From contig NZ_JACOGF010000019.1 in NCBI RefSeq assembly GCF_014284335.1, positions 1 through 64,000 of the forward strand: DNA of 64,000 bases. Direction: 5' to 3'. Positions within the stretch are counted from its first letter, which is position 1, and the number at the start of each line of letters is the position of its first letter. This stretch comes from Undibacterium hunanense. GTDB lineage: Bacteria; Pseudomonadota; Gammaproteobacteria; Burkholderiales; Burkholderiaceae_D. Below are positions 17,005-26,041 of this stretch, in pieces. The translations under genes and the position numbers were made by a program. The notes below the pieces were generated by a model that saw only the letters and a list, made by a program, of their open reading frames with translations, did no database searches and had not been told where the DNA came from.

Positions 17005-18033
17005 CTAGGGCAGGGAACTATCTGCCGCCTTCAAAAACCTGTCCACCGCCGCCGTATAGGCACTATCCTGCCCCAGGGTTTTGTTGATATCGGCATGACT
17101 CATGGCTTGCGGCAGGGTCTGGGCCAGCATACCCAGCGATTTGGCCTTGCTGACAAAAGCTTCCGCCTGCAGGCAGGGTTTGTCCGGTCTTTGTGAAGAA
17201 CAGATGGCCAGGAAAGGCGCGGCTGGCTGCTTCAACAACAGGCCTGGTGAAGCAGCCTTCCAGTAAGCTGGGTCATTGCCAAACGCTTCGTCATAAAAAC
17301 GGTAATGCTTTTGTTCCATGATGCTGTTGATGTCATAGGCAGCACTATCGATGGAAACAGTGGCAAGCCATGGACTGGCACCCGCCTTGCCAGCGATGGC
17401 AGGATTACTGGCAAGTACCGACACCAGATGGGCACCGGCAGAATGCCCCATGAGAATGAATTTGCTGCGGCTGCCACCCCATTCTGCCGCACGCCCCTGC
17501 GCCATGGCCAGTGCACGGGCCACATCATCAGCCTGTTCCAGCGGTTTGGCATCGGGCAGCATGCGGTAATTGATGGAAATAAACACATAGGCTTTCGGTA
17601 GCCAGTGCGCCGCCTTGTTTTCAACCACACCACGCGCAGTCTTGTTACCTATCTTCCAGGCACCACCATGCACCATCAATATAACCGGCATGTCGGGGCG
17701 GGCAATCGCAGTAGCTGGCAGGTACACATCCATGGTCTGCCGCCTGTCGCTGCCATAGGCAATATCACGCAGGACGCGGGTACCAGACGGTAGCCCGGCA
17801 GCATTGACGGTTGTGGTATCGGCGTCACTCTGGCCGCCATCCGGTTTGCTATCCGATTTTTCATCCTGCATGGCTTTCTGTTCCTGTCGCTCTTGTCGCC
17901 GCTCCATCAATTTGTCACGCAAAGTACCGGCCGCGACTGATGCGGGCAAGACACTCATGCCAAGGCTGACACACACTATTGGTAACAGCAATTTTTTATA
18001 GCGCCGGGTAAATGATTTGAGGAATAAGTCCAT
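17005..18033 (-). CDS. Secreted alpha/beta hydrolase (esterase/lipase, BD-FAE/HSL-like)
   Basis: A 342-residue protein. The start at 18033 is chosen because a GGGAATCTC segment precedes it; an ATG at 18072 would add 13 residues. A signal peptide ends near SVAAGT and is followed by a charged linker (MERRQERQEQKAM). The hydrolase core has the oxyanion motif MVHGGAWKIGN, the nucleophile elbow ILMGHSAGAHLV (catalytic Ser) and a C-terminal His in MSHADINKTLG. The family cleaves carboxyl esters, including feruloyl or acetyl esters on polysaccharides. The substrate is unknown. Confidence 0.9.
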   Translation of the reverse strand: MDLFLKSFTRRYKKLLLPIVCVSLGMSVLPASVAAGTLRDKLMERRQERQEQKAMQDEKSDSKPDGGQSDADTTTVNAAGLPSGTRVLRDIAYGSDRRQTMDVYLPATAIARPDMPVILMVHGGAWKIGNKTARGVVENKAAHWLPKAYVFISINYRMLPDAKPLEQADDVARALAMAQGRAAEWGGSRSKFILMGHSAGAHLVSVLASNPAIAGKAGASPWLATVSIDSAAYDINSIMEQKHYRFYDEAFGNDPAYWKAASPGLLLKQPAAPFLAICSSQRPDKPCLQAEAFVSKAKSLGMLAQTLPQAMSHADINKTLGQDSAYTAAVDRFLKAADSSLP

Positions 18034-18299
18034 TTTGAGATTCCCTGAATATTCAGACTGACATGTAAGCATGAAAAGCTTAATCTTATGAAAGATGCGT
18101 GGATTTGTCCCTGCTGCATATGCAACAAAATGTAGGCAGGCACAGAATGTTCACCAAAAGAAACAGGTAAGATAGGTGCGACAAGCGCGCGCATCCAGAC
18201 GCACCCACACAGGAGAATCCCGGACATGTTGAAACCCTGCCTCCTGGTTCAGGAAATTTACCCAGCCGTCACCAATGGACAAGGGCGGGGACAGACATC

Positions 18300-19373
18300 A
18301 TGCTAGGGCTGGGTATGTTGAAACGCCTTTTTGGCCTGGCGGCAGATTCCGGCAGCGCGGCTGGCAATGACCATGCGCAGCATGCAGGCTCATTGACAAC
18401 AGGCGCAGCCGGCAAAATGGACGGCTTGGCAGAAGAAGCCCCAAATGACCTGAATTGGAAACCTGCTTTCGATGTCGATGCCCGGTTTTTTCCATGGCTG
18501 CTGGGTGACTACGGCAAATCATTCGGCCACGACCTCGAAAAACCCTTGCTGATGGCGCTGGAAAAAGTATGTCGGTCCGAATTTGCCGGTTCCAGCCTGA
18601 TCCCGCGTGTACCCAGCGTCTTGCCGCAATTGCTGAAAAGCCTGCGGAATGAAAACGTGTCCGGTGATGAACTGGCCAGGCATATCGCCAAAGATGTGTC
18701 ACTGGTGGCCGAACTGATCGCTGAAGTCAACAGTTCCTATTACAGTACCGGCGACAAGATCAGCAGTCTCGACAATGCCGTGCGCCTGTTGGGTATCAAT
18801 GGCCTGCGCATGCTGGTGGCACGTTCGGCTTTCCGGCCACTGATACAACTGCAGTCTGGTCATTTGACCAAACAGGTGGCACCGGTCATCTGGCAGCAAT
18901 CCGAGTATTGCGCGCTGGCCTGTCGCCTGCTGGCGCAGGAAAGAGGGCTGGACAGCTTTCATGCCTATCTGGCCGGTCTGCTGCAAAACGTGGGTTTGAT
19001 CATTGCCTTCCGCACCATGGATCAAAGCATGCAATATCAGCGCATGCCGCTGTCCACAGAATTCAGGCTATCGTTTTTGCACATGGCACAGTCGCTGTCT
19101 TTCCGCGTTGCCCAACAATGGGATTTTCCCGATACCGTAACAGCTGCCCTGCAAGCACAGATCAATAGCGACAGCAGCACACCCAGTCAGCAAAAACTGC
19201 AAGATCTGGGTCTGGTCGTCAGACAAGCGAGCGAACTCAGCAAGCTACGTCTTCTGGTCAATGACGATATCGTCAGCCAGCAGGACAAAGAATTGCAATG
19301 GGCCGCCGCCAGCAATATACAAAGCTGTTTTGCAGCATTGCAATTGCAGCAGCGAGATAACCAGTCTGCATAA
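18300..19373 (+). CDS. HDOD-domain protein
   Basis: A 357-residue protein, the second HDOD protein of the window. After a variable Ala/Gly-rich N-terminus, the domain runs from about residue 95 to 290. It is seen as LIPRVPSVLPQLLKSLRNENVSG, VAELIAEVNSSYYST, KISSLDNAVRLLGINGLRML and FHAYLAGLLQNVGLIIAFR. The metal-binding His-Asp pairs of HD phosphodiesterases are absent, so a scaffold or signalling role is expected. GGGCGGGG lies nine bases before the ATG. It resembles the 6376 gene only in domain type. Confidence 0.85.
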   Translation: MLGLGMLKRLFGLAADSGSAAGNDHAQHAGSLTTGAAGKMDGLAEEAPNDLNWKPAFDVDARFFPWLLGDYGKSFGHDLEKPLLMALEKVCRSEFAGSSLIPRVPSVLPQLLKSLRNENVSGDELARHIAKDVSLVAELIAEVNSSYYSTGDKISSLDNAVRLLGINGLRMLVARSAFRPLIQLQSGHLTKQVAPVIWQQSEYCALACRLLAQERGLDSFHAYLAGLLQNVGLIIAFRTMDQSMQYQRMPLSTEFRLSFLHMAQSLSFRVAQQWDFPDTVTAALQAQINSDSSTPSQQKLQDLGLVVRQASELSKLRLLVNDDIVSQQDKELQWAAASNIQSCFAALQLQQRDNQSA

Positions 19374-19580
19374 TGAGACGGGGCCGCACATCAGTAGCGC
19401 TGAATTTTTCAGACCCATTTTCAAAACAAATATCTCCGCTTATTTACTTATCCGCATCGAAGAACTTTGTTTTAAAAACGGGCCACTAGCGCATAAAGAG
19501 ATGCGTAAAAACAGCGCCGGTCCGGTTCAACTCATCTGCAGCAGGCAGCACATCTTTCCAGTACATGAAACACATGCTTC

Positions 19581-19910
19581 TCAGCCTTGAACGCGACGGG
19601 CTGGTGTTTTTTCAGCCAGTTGTGAACGTTCAAACTGGTCTTCCTTGTCCATTGCCATCTTCTGTTCTGCTGTCAATCTTTTGGCACTGATCATCACGAC
19701 ATGGGTTGCATCCTGTGCAGTATCAAAAGCGATTTTCTGTTCTTCACTCATGCGTTTTGCAACGATGGTGACGCTTTGCACGGCGACATTATCTTGCTTG
19801 TCTTGTGCCTGAACCTGAGTATATGCAGAGCCGATTGCCAGTACGCCGGCGACCAGTGCTGTAGACAGAATCAAGCCGCTTTTCATTGTGTTTGCGATTG
19901 TGTTTTTCAT
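19581..19910 (-). CDS. Small secreted protein with an internal tandem motif
   Basis: A 109-residue protein with a clear signal peptide (cleavage near QVQAQD). The mature part contains two copies of a motif of about 21 residues: VTIVAKRMSEEQKIAFDTAQ and VVMISAKRLTAEQKMAMD, sharing AKR, EQK and A-x-D. I do not recognise a family, though repeats with VxxxAKR are seen in small exported proteobacterial proteins of unknown role. GAGGAAAACGAA precedes the ATG at 19910, which decides the start over an upstream in-frame start at 20042. It stands alone, with 200 bases of featureless sequence downstream. Confidence 0.75.
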   Translation of the reverse strand: MKNTIANTMKSGLILSTALVAGVLAIGSAYTQVQAQDKQDNVAVQSVTIVAKRMSEEQKIAFDTAQDATHVVMISAKRLTAEQKMAMDKEDQFERSQLAEKTPARRVQG

Positions 19911-20395
19911 TTCGTTTTCCTCTTTAGTGGTTGGTTGATGTGTGTACTTTAGAGCTTGCCCTGTCAATCTGCGAGGCCTATGCGACGAAATGCAGAATTC
20001 GGAGAATGAAGTGCTTAAAAAGCATTCCAAAGTATTTTTCAACGCACAGAAAATTCAGTAAAAAACTGCCGGAACAAAGCAACAACAGACCCACAGCGGG
20101 GCCGCAACACGCAAAACCCAGGGCGATATAAACAAGCAACAGAAGCAACAGAAACAACAAATGGCTCTAAACAACTGCGCCATCAGCAAGCATCTTTTGT
20201 CACAGGAAGAGCCACAGCCTCGCTTGGTCGTCAGGATCAGCAGCGGTATTCACATAAACATTGTCATCAACATTTCAAATGTGAAATCAATATGACATTC
20301 ACAATTCAAATAACAGACATCCAAATATGTGATTGGATTAGCAAGTGTTGATCTTTTATGATGACACTGTATTCATTTTTACAAGGAAAAATACC
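19911..20395. other. AT-rich intergenic region between divergent small genes
   Basis: No family-level gene is recognised here. The right half is AT-rich and promoter-like. It contains an inverted repeat ATTTCA/TGAAAT near 20273-20288 and TTGATC at 20348 with TATTCA 16 bases downstream, a plausible promoter for the 23-residue peptide. The left half would hold the promoter of the small secreted protein. Confidence 0.45.
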
Positions 20396-20467
20396 ATGTT
20401 GACCATCATCGTCTTTGCACAATTAATCGCCACCATCGTCATGCTGACTGCTGCCCTGACAGACTAA
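20396..20467 (+). CDS. Candidate 23-residue membrane peptide
   Basis: ATG at 20396 is preceded by ACAAGGAAAAATACC, a good ribosome site. The reading frame encodes MLTIIVFAQLIATIVMLTAA and ends LTD. It is a single hydrophobic helix with no charge until the last residue, the typical form of single-span small membrane proteins. A weak promoter (TTGATC/TATTCA) lies just upstream. No named family is recognised. It lies alone upstream of the radical SAM gene. Confidence 0.5.
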   Translation: MLTIIVFAQLIATIVMLTAALTD

Positions 20468-20665
20468 TTCGCACTACCTTGCATCTGAACTACCGCATCA
20501 GCAACCCATGTTTTGCTTATCGCAAGCCTGACTGCAGAGATAAATACTGAATATTCCTTAATAGTTTGCCAGGCTGACCAAACAAGCTGCCCACACAATA
20601 GACAACAGGCAAGGGCTTTACTACAGCGTACAATAGCGCTTTTAGTTGCAGCGCCCTCCTGTACC

Positions 20666-22231
20666 ATGTCCATCCTGCTGACCACCCTCAATGCCCGCTA
20701 CGCCCACGCCTCACTGGGCTTGCGCTATCTGCTCGCCAACATGGGTGACTTGCAGCCCATCACACAGATACAGGAATTCGTGACCGGTGCACGCAGCACG
20801 GATGTCGTCGAAAAAATCCTGGCACACCGCCAGCCCGGCAAAAAATTCATCGTCGGCTTTGGTGTCTATATCTGGAACGTGATCGAGACTACCCAGATCG
20901 TCGCCGTACTGAAACGTGTCGCTCCCGATGTCGTGGTCGTACTGGGCGGACCCGAAGTGTCATATGAAACCACCGAACAAGAGATTGTCCGGCTGGCAGA
21001 TTACGTTATCACCGGCTGGGGCGATGTCAGCTTTCCTTCTTTGTGCCAGCAGATCCTGGCTGGCCCCAAACCGCTGATGAAAGTGCATGCTGGCCTGCAA
21101 CCACCCATGGCCGACATACAACTGCCCTATAGCCTGTATAGCGATCAGGATATTCGCCATCGCACCCTGTACGTAGAGGCATCACGCGGTTGCCCGTTCA
21201 AATGCGAATTCTGTCTGTCAGCACTGGACAAAACCGCCTGGCCCTTTGATATAGACCAGTTTCTGCAAGAGATGGAAGGCTTGTATCAACGCGGCGCACG
21301 CCTGTTCAAATTTGTTGACCGCACCTTCAACCTGAATATCAAGACCAGCCTGAAGATCATGCAGTTCTTCCTCGACAAGCTGGAAGCAGCGCCGCATGAC
21401 CCGGTGTTTGCCCACTTTGAAGTGGTGCCAGATCATTTGCCGGATGCATTGAAGGAAGGCATACAGAAATTCCCCGACGGCACCCTGCAATTTGAAATCG
21501 GCATACAAAGTTTCAATCCCGAAGTGCAGGCACTGATCAGCCGCAAGCAAAACAATGAAAAGGCCGCCGAGAACATACGCTGGTTGTGCCAGCATTCCAA
21601 TGCGCATCTGCATGTGGACCTGATTGCCGGCCTGCCGGGCGAAACCATGGAAAGTTTTGCCCAGGGCTTTAACCGCCTGGTGGAACTTGGCCCTCACGAA
21701 ATACAGTTTGGCATCCTCAAACGCCTGCGCGGCACGCCTATCATCCGCCACACCGAAGCCTTTGAACTGGCCTTTGATCCGCAACCACCGTACACCATTC
21801 TGGCGAATAAACACATCCCCTTTGCCGACATGCAAAGGTTGGTGCGCTTCGCCCGCTACTGGGACATGATCGCCAATTCAGGCCGGTTTTCCCATACCCT
21901 GCCACAGATACTGGCAGACGCCCCGTTTGAACATTTCATGGCCCTGTCCGACTGGCTGTATGCCAACACCGACGCCACCCACCGCATCGCCCTCGACCGC
22001 CTGGCGACCCTGGTCAGTAAATGGATGCAGGAAGTCCGCGGCATGAGCACAGAAGCCGTGCAGGCCGCCGTTTCCAGCGACTACGCCGGGCAAGCCATAC
22101 ACAGGCAGAGCAGCAACAAAAACGATGCATCTGCACCGGCCAGGCAAACTAAGAAAGAAGCAGCTAAAGAGGCAAAAAACGAAGCTGCACGGGCCCTGCC
22201 GCAAAGACAGGCACGCCACCTGGCGGCGTAA
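20666..22231 (+). CDS. B12-binding-domain radical SAM protein (DUF4080-type)
   Basis: A 521-residue protein. Residues about 1-130 form a B12-binding-like Rossmann domain (FIVGFGVYIWNVIETTQIVAVL, VVVLGGPEVSYET). The radical SAM core follows with GCPFKCEFC (Cys176, Cys180, Cys183, the CxxxCxxC [4Fe-4S] site) and the strand LHVDLIAGLPGE. A C-terminal helical region matches the DUF4080 type. Such enzymes use adenosylcobalamin or SAM radicals for methylation or rearrangement; the substrate is unknown. The last 40 residues are Lys/Ala-rich and probably disordered. The start at 20666 is chosen because family members begin directly at the SILLTTLNARYAHASLGLR segment. Confidence 0.88.
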   Translation: MSILLTTLNARYAHASLGLRYLLANMGDLQPITQIQEFVTGARSTDVVEKILAHRQPGKKFIVGFGVYIWNVIETTQIVAVLKRVAPDVVVVLGGPEVSYETTEQEIVRLADYVITGWGDVSFPSLCQQILAGPKPLMKVHAGLQPPMADIQLPYSLYSDQDIRHRTLYVEASRGCPFKCEFCLSALDKTAWPFDIDQFLQEMEGLYQRGARLFKFVDRTFNLNIKTSLKIMQFFLDKLEAAPHDPVFAHFEVVPDHLPDALKEGIQKFPDGTLQFEIGIQSFNPEVQALISRKQNNEKAAENIRWLCQHSNAHLHVDLIAGLPGETMESFAQGFNRLVELGPHEIQFGILKRLRGTPIIRHTEAFELAFDPQPPYTILANKHIPFADMQRLVRFARYWDMIANSGRFSHTLPQILADAPFEHFMALSDWLYANTDATHRIALDRLATLVSKWMQEVRGMSTEAVQAAVSSDYAGQAIHRQSSNKNDASAPARQTKKEAAKEAKNEAARALPQRQARHLAA

Positions 22232-22331
22232 TATCTACAGTTGCAGGGTGTTGGAAACCATGCGTTCAACAATCAGCACTGTATAAATTGGAAATCAACC
22301 CATACTCTATTCGTGTTTTCCTTGTCGGACC

Positions 22332-22766
22332 TTACGGATATTTATGACTGTTTTGCGACTGTGGTAATGCCCTAACGTCAAGCCGCTCAATTTCAAAATC
22401 AACATGGCCGTCACAAAGAATATCTGGTAGCTCAAGCACAAAGCCATGTACTTCAACAAGACCTTTGGATTCGTCAACAACACGCGCACATCCTTTGTAC
22501 GAGTAGTTTCCGGTGCGCTCAATCCACTCAGACGACAAATTTTCTATTTCATCTGGGGGCCAGTCTGAAAAGTAAGTCGCACTAGCATCTCCGTCCAGAG
22601 TGAATAGGCGATTTTCAATGACATCCCCAGCTCGAAGATTACATGGCCAACAAAATGCCACTATTTCGCCAATCTCACTGCGCAGGGTCACGGATGCGCT
22701 TTCATCGCCTGGCGAAAACGGCTCGACAGAGATGACAGTGATGGTTTGTTTTTTTGAAATTTCCAT
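22332..22766 (-). CDS. Hypothetical protein (144 residues)
   Basis: I do not recognise this protein. It is a soluble, acidic (many Asp/Glu), mainly beta-strand-like sequence with several Cys (CWPCNL, KGCARV, ILCDGH). There is no signal peptide or membrane helix. Size, acidity and placement next to another small orphan gene fit an immunity-type protein, but nothing proves it. It is convergent with the radical SAM gene. Confidence 0.6.
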   Translation of the reverse strand: MEISKKQTITVISVEPFSPGDESASVTLRSEIGEIVAFCWPCNLRAGDVIENRLFTLDGDASATYFSDWPPDEIENLSSEWIERTGNYSYKGCARVVDESKGLVEVHGFVLELPDILCDGHVDFEIERLDVRALPQSQNSHKYP

Positions 22767-22868
22767 ACTTTTAAAAGTTGTAAAAGCCCGCGACAGGACG
22801 AAATCTACCGTTCGCGGAAGCGGACTGACCTTGATTTAACTGACATACGCAGCCTGGTCAAATTTGAG

Positions 22869-23252
22869 TTAGGGCAACTCAACCGCGTCCTCAGGAGGCA
22901 CTGCTCCTGAAAAAACACCGATCACTGCCATATCAAATCTTTCTTTCAATGCATACATATCGTCCGTACTCAGGTTGACGATTTTAAAAACATCATTCTT
23001 ATTAAAATGCGCAGCAAACAAGCGATCAACATTCGACTGTAGCCTGACAATTGCCGAGGCCAATTCCTTATCCACCGAACTCAGGTTTTTTAATTTATCT
23101 GCGGCCAGGACAAGATCCTTATGCAACATCCAGAAAGCATGTTTATCCCATATCCCACATTCAGTTAGCTGCTCATAAAAACTGCCCTTCCAATTTGCAT
23201 TGCCTGGAAGATTACGGGAAATATTTTCAAACATGGAGATTTGCACATTCAC
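22869..23252 (-). CDS. Hypothetical protein (127 residues), possibly an immunity protein
   Basis: A soluble helical protein with GSFYEQLTECGIWDKHAFWM near the N-terminus and LKERFDMAVIGVFSG near the C-terminus. This pattern, a Trp-Asp/Phe-Trp core followed by a conserved Glu-Arg-Phe, reminds me of polymorphic-toxin immunity proteins (Imm41-like), but I recall this only vaguely. It lies 100 bases upstream of the other hypothetical in the same direction, and no toxin gene is present in the window. An AAATAGAAAGTG segment precedes the ATG. Confidence 0.6.
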   Translation of the reverse strand: MNVQISMFENISRNLPGNANWKGSFYEQLTECGIWDKHAFWMLHKDLVLAADKLKNLSSVDKELASAIVRLQSNVDRLFAAHFNKNDVFKIVNLSTDDMYALKERFDMAVIGVFSGAVPPEDAVELP

Positions 23253-23283
23253 TTTCTATTTCTGAAAATCGTTGGTCAATACC

Positions 23284-24129
23284 TCATTTATCCCGCAACA
23301 ACAGGCGATTGATTTCCCCGGATTTTCTTCCGGCGAGTATGGCCAGGTTCAGTTTCTGTATCCACTCATCATACTGCGGTGAAACGGCAGCAAAATGCAG
23401 GTCATCTACCAGCAGCGGTTTGGGCAATACCTTGAAACTCTGTTCAATGGCTGTTTCCATATGGCTGGTTTCATTGCTTAACATGTTGATCAACAACTGC
23501 TTCACTTCTTCAGGTTGTGAGCGGCGGTCACCAAAGACCATGACATCCATTCTTTTGTTCAGCAGTTTCTTCAGGCGCGCACCATGTGAGCTGACATCCT
23601 CTTCCACCAGAAACAGAACATTGCGCATGCTATCAAATTCATCGCCATAACTGGCACCACGGACCACCCCCACGGTTTTGCCTTTAAGATCCTGCATACT
23701 GTTGAAGACAAAGCTGGCGTCACTACGGGTGACCAGCCAGACATAATTGGCATAGATGGTTTCAGAAAAACGGAAAGTCGCCAAGCGTTCGCGATTCCTG
23801 GATAAACCGAACACAATGCCTTCACCGTTTTTGGCATTGTTCAGCAAGCGTATCCACGGATAACGACGGATTTCAAAACGTATCCGCAATTCACGTTCAA
23901 AATAATTGAGTAACTGCCGGATTTCTTCGCGTATGGGAACCAGATCCCCTTCTTCATTACGCAATTCTCTCACCAGCAAGACCAGTTTCTTATCCTGTTT
24001 GCCAGCCTCTACGGCGTGCAGGGCAGGTGTTGGCAACAAGAACAGGAAAATGGAAAGCAGCAGCAACACATACCTGAGCACAAGGCGGTCATACCGGTAA
24101 AAACCACTAGATGATGTCGACACGCACAT
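23284..24129 (-). CDS. Periplasmic substrate-binding-domain protein (SBP_bac_3-like)
   Basis: A 281-residue protein with a signal anchor (YVLLLLSIFLFLLPTPALHAVEA). It has the bilobed type-II binding-protein layout: an N-lobe start KLVLLVRELRNEEGDL, then RYPWIRLLNNAKNGEGIVFGLSRNRERLATFRFSETIY, then a linker LKGKTVGVVRGASYGDEFD. Family members bind amino acids or act as sensors; no transporter genes are adjacent. GCGAGGTCATCATC precedes the ATG at 24129. It starts 32 bases after the CsoR/FrmR-family repressor gene and is probably co-transcribed with it. Confidence 0.82.
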   Translation of the reverse strand: MCVSTSSSGFYRYDRLVLRYVLLLLSIFLFLLPTPALHAVEAGKQDKKLVLLVRELRNEEGDLVPIREEIRQLLNYFERELRIRFEIRRYPWIRLLNNAKNGEGIVFGLSRNRERLATFRFSETIYANYVWLVTRSDASFVFNSMQDLKGKTVGVVRGASYGDEFDSMRNVLFLVEEDVSSHGARLKKLLNKRMDVMVFGDRRSQPEEVKQLLINMLSNETSHMETAIEQSFKVLPKPLLVDDLHFAAVSPQYDEWIQKLNLAILAGRKSGEINRLLLRDK

Positions 24130-24161
24130 GATGATGACCTCGCTTTGTTGCGGGCAATACT

Positions 24162-24482
24162 TCAGGCAAATTTTTCCAGCAGCGAAGCCAGGCGGCGGGT
24201 GCTGGCGATGGCTTCTTCCGTGGTTTCGGCTTTTTCTGCATGCGTGACCACGGCACTGGTGAGGAAAGTCACAAATGAACGGTCCAGCGCCTTGCGTGCG
24301 GCCGACATTTGCTGGGCTACCGCTTCGCAATCTTCCGGTACGGCTGCCTTGGCGATCAGTTTTTGCACGCCACGCAACTGACCTTCAATGCGTGCCAGGC
24401 GATGCAACAGATCTTTCTTTTGCTGATCATTCAAGGCCGTACCCTGGACTATTTTCAATGGGGGCGTATCTGCCACGATCAT
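24162..24482 (-). CDS. CsoR/RcnR/FrmR-family transcriptional repressor
   Basis: A 106-residue all-helical repressor of the metal/formaldehyde-sensing DUF156 family. The signature is RLARIEGQLRGVQKLI, followed by PEDCEAVAQQMSAARKAL, with the conserved Cys at residue 52. In FrmR and CsoR a His lies 25 residues after this Cys. Here that position is Ala, and a His occurs four residues later (SAVVTH), so metal or aldehyde sensing may differ. The second Cys of copper-type CsoR is absent. It binds DNA without a HTH. It is probably co-transcribed with the downstream binding-protein gene, its likely target. Confidence 0.85.
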   Translation of the reverse strand: MIVADTPPLKIVQGTALNDQQKKDLLHRLARIEGQLRGVQKLIAKAAVPEDCEAVAQQMSAARKALDRSFVTFLTSAVVTHAEKAETTEEAIASTRRLASLLEKFA

Positions 24483-24562
24483 GCTCCTTCGCTATAGTGG
24501 GATAATGATTGATGCCCGAAATGATCAGGGCCTGCATACTCTACGGAGTATCGTAACACCAT

Positions 24563-26041
24563 TCAGACATGGCGCGGAAAACGGATATGCACGCGCAGGC
24601 CACCAGGGCTGGTTTTATCTTCGCCAGCAACAGAAGTTTCATCTGCACCGGCCTGATTATCCGCATCTGCAAATTTGCGTGCATCCCCCAGGACGATGTC
24701 GCCGCCATGCAGGACCACAATATCATGCACGATGCATAAACCCAGGCCAGTGCCACCGGGGTTCAGCACACTGCTGCTGGCTGCACGGTAAAAGGGTTCA
24801 AACACTTTTTCACGTTCAGATGCGGGGATGCCTGGCCCACTATCTTCAATTTCTATCATCGCCTGTTCATCCTGCAAATAAACCCTGAGGACGATACGTC
24901 CCTGTTCCGGCGTATAGCGGATGGCATTGTCGAGCAGATTGCTGAGCATTTCATGCAGCAGCAAGGCCTGGCCCCTGAAAGGTACATCGTCATCCGCTTC
25001 CAGCGCCAGGTCGATCTGCTTGCGCACGGCGGGCATCGCCAGTTCCAGGCAAACCTGACGTGCCAGTTGATTGAGTGACAGGTCTTCCAGTTCGGCAGCG
25101 GCTGCACCATGGCCGGTACGTGCCAGCGTCAGCAGGCGGTTTGCCAGATGGACAGTGGCATCCGTGGTCTGGGCAATGCTTTGCACGATCTGGCGCATGG
25201 CGACCGGGTCATTTTCGCGCAGGGCCAGTTCAGCCTGGGTTTTCAGGACCGTCAGCGGGGTACGTAACTGGTGCGAGGCATCGGCGATAAAACGCTTCTG
25301 GCCATTGATCAGGGTTTGCAAGCGTGCCATATAGCCATTCATGGCATTCACCAGCGGGCGGATTTCCTTGTGCACCACGCTGGGGTCAAAATCTGACAGA
25401 TCGGTAGGCTCGCGCGCTTCGACATCGGCGCGCAACTGCATGATAGGTGCCAGCACGAAACGCAGGGCAACCCACACCATCAGCGCCACGGCCAGCACCA
25501 GCGTGGCCTGGCGCAACAGGGTGTCGATCAATATCTTGCGTGACAGGCCACGGCGGGCATCCAGGGTCTCGCCAACTTCGATCAGGGCGATGCCGCGCAT
25601 CTGGTCGTCATACACTGGCTGGTGCAGGGCGGCGATGCGCACTGCCTGATCCTGGTAGTCGGCATGAAAAAAATGTACCAGCGCCGGATAGATTTCCGAG
25701 CGTGGCACATTTTTGGGCAAATCAGGCAAATCTTCATAGCCGGATACAAATTCGCCATTGACGCCGGTAACCTTGTAATACAGCCGCCCCAGGGTATCGG
25801 TTTCAAAACTGTCGAGTGCCACATAGGGCACATTGGCGACCACCTTGCCATCCACGATCTCGACTCTTTCTGCCAGCGCCCGGGCAGACGACAGCAAGGA
25901 ACGGTCATACGCCAGATCAGCCGCATCCAGTGCATTGCGGTACACCGAAAAAGCATTCAGGGCGACCAGCAACACTAGAGGTATCAGCAGCCAGCGTAAA
26001 AACTGGCCACGCAGGCTGCCAAGGCGTTCTGGCGATGACAT
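24563..26041 (-). CDS. TctE-like sensor histidine kinase
   Basis: A 492-residue inner-membrane kinase. TM1 is at about 17-33, and the periplasmic sensor region about 34-170 resembles the 2CSK_N domain of TctE/QseC-type kinases. TM2 lies near 178-198. The phosphoacceptor box is ADASHQLRTPLTVLKTQAEL (His257). The ATPase domain follows, with SNLLDNAIRYTP (N box), IEDSGPGIP (G1) and GGTGLGLCIV (G2). It overlaps the response-regulator stop by one base (TGATG), so the two are translationally coupled. TctE kinases respond to carboxylates and regulate nearby uptake genes; here the divergent transport cluster is the likely target. Confidence 0.93.
   Translation of the reverse strand: MSSPERLGSLRGQFLRWLLIPLVLLVALNAFSVYRNALDAADLAYDRSLLSSARALAERVEIVDGKVVANVPYVALDSFETDTLGRLYYKVTGVNGEFVSGYEDLPDLPKNVPRSEIYPALVHFFHADYQDQAVRIAALHQPVYDDQMRGIALIEVGETLDARRGLSRKILIDTLLRQATLVLAVALMVWVALRFVLAPIMQLRADVEAREPTDLSDFDPSVVHKEIRPLVNAMNGYMARLQTLINGQKRFIADASHQLRTPLTVLKTQAELALRENDPVAMRQIVQSIAQTTDATVHLANRLLTLARTGHGAAAAELEDLSLNQLARQVCLELAMPAVRKQIDLALEADDDVPFRGQALLLHEMLSNLLDNAIRYTPEQGRIVLRVYLQDEQAMIEIEDSGPGIPASEREKVFEPFYRAASSSVLNPGGTGLGLCIVHDIVVLHGGDIVLGDARKFADADNQAGADETSVAGEDKTSPGGLRVHIRFPRHV

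Noticed and set aside
18300..19373. HD-GYP phosphodiesterase
   Set aside because: The metal-binding His-Asp and GYP motifs are missing; the protein is HDOD type.
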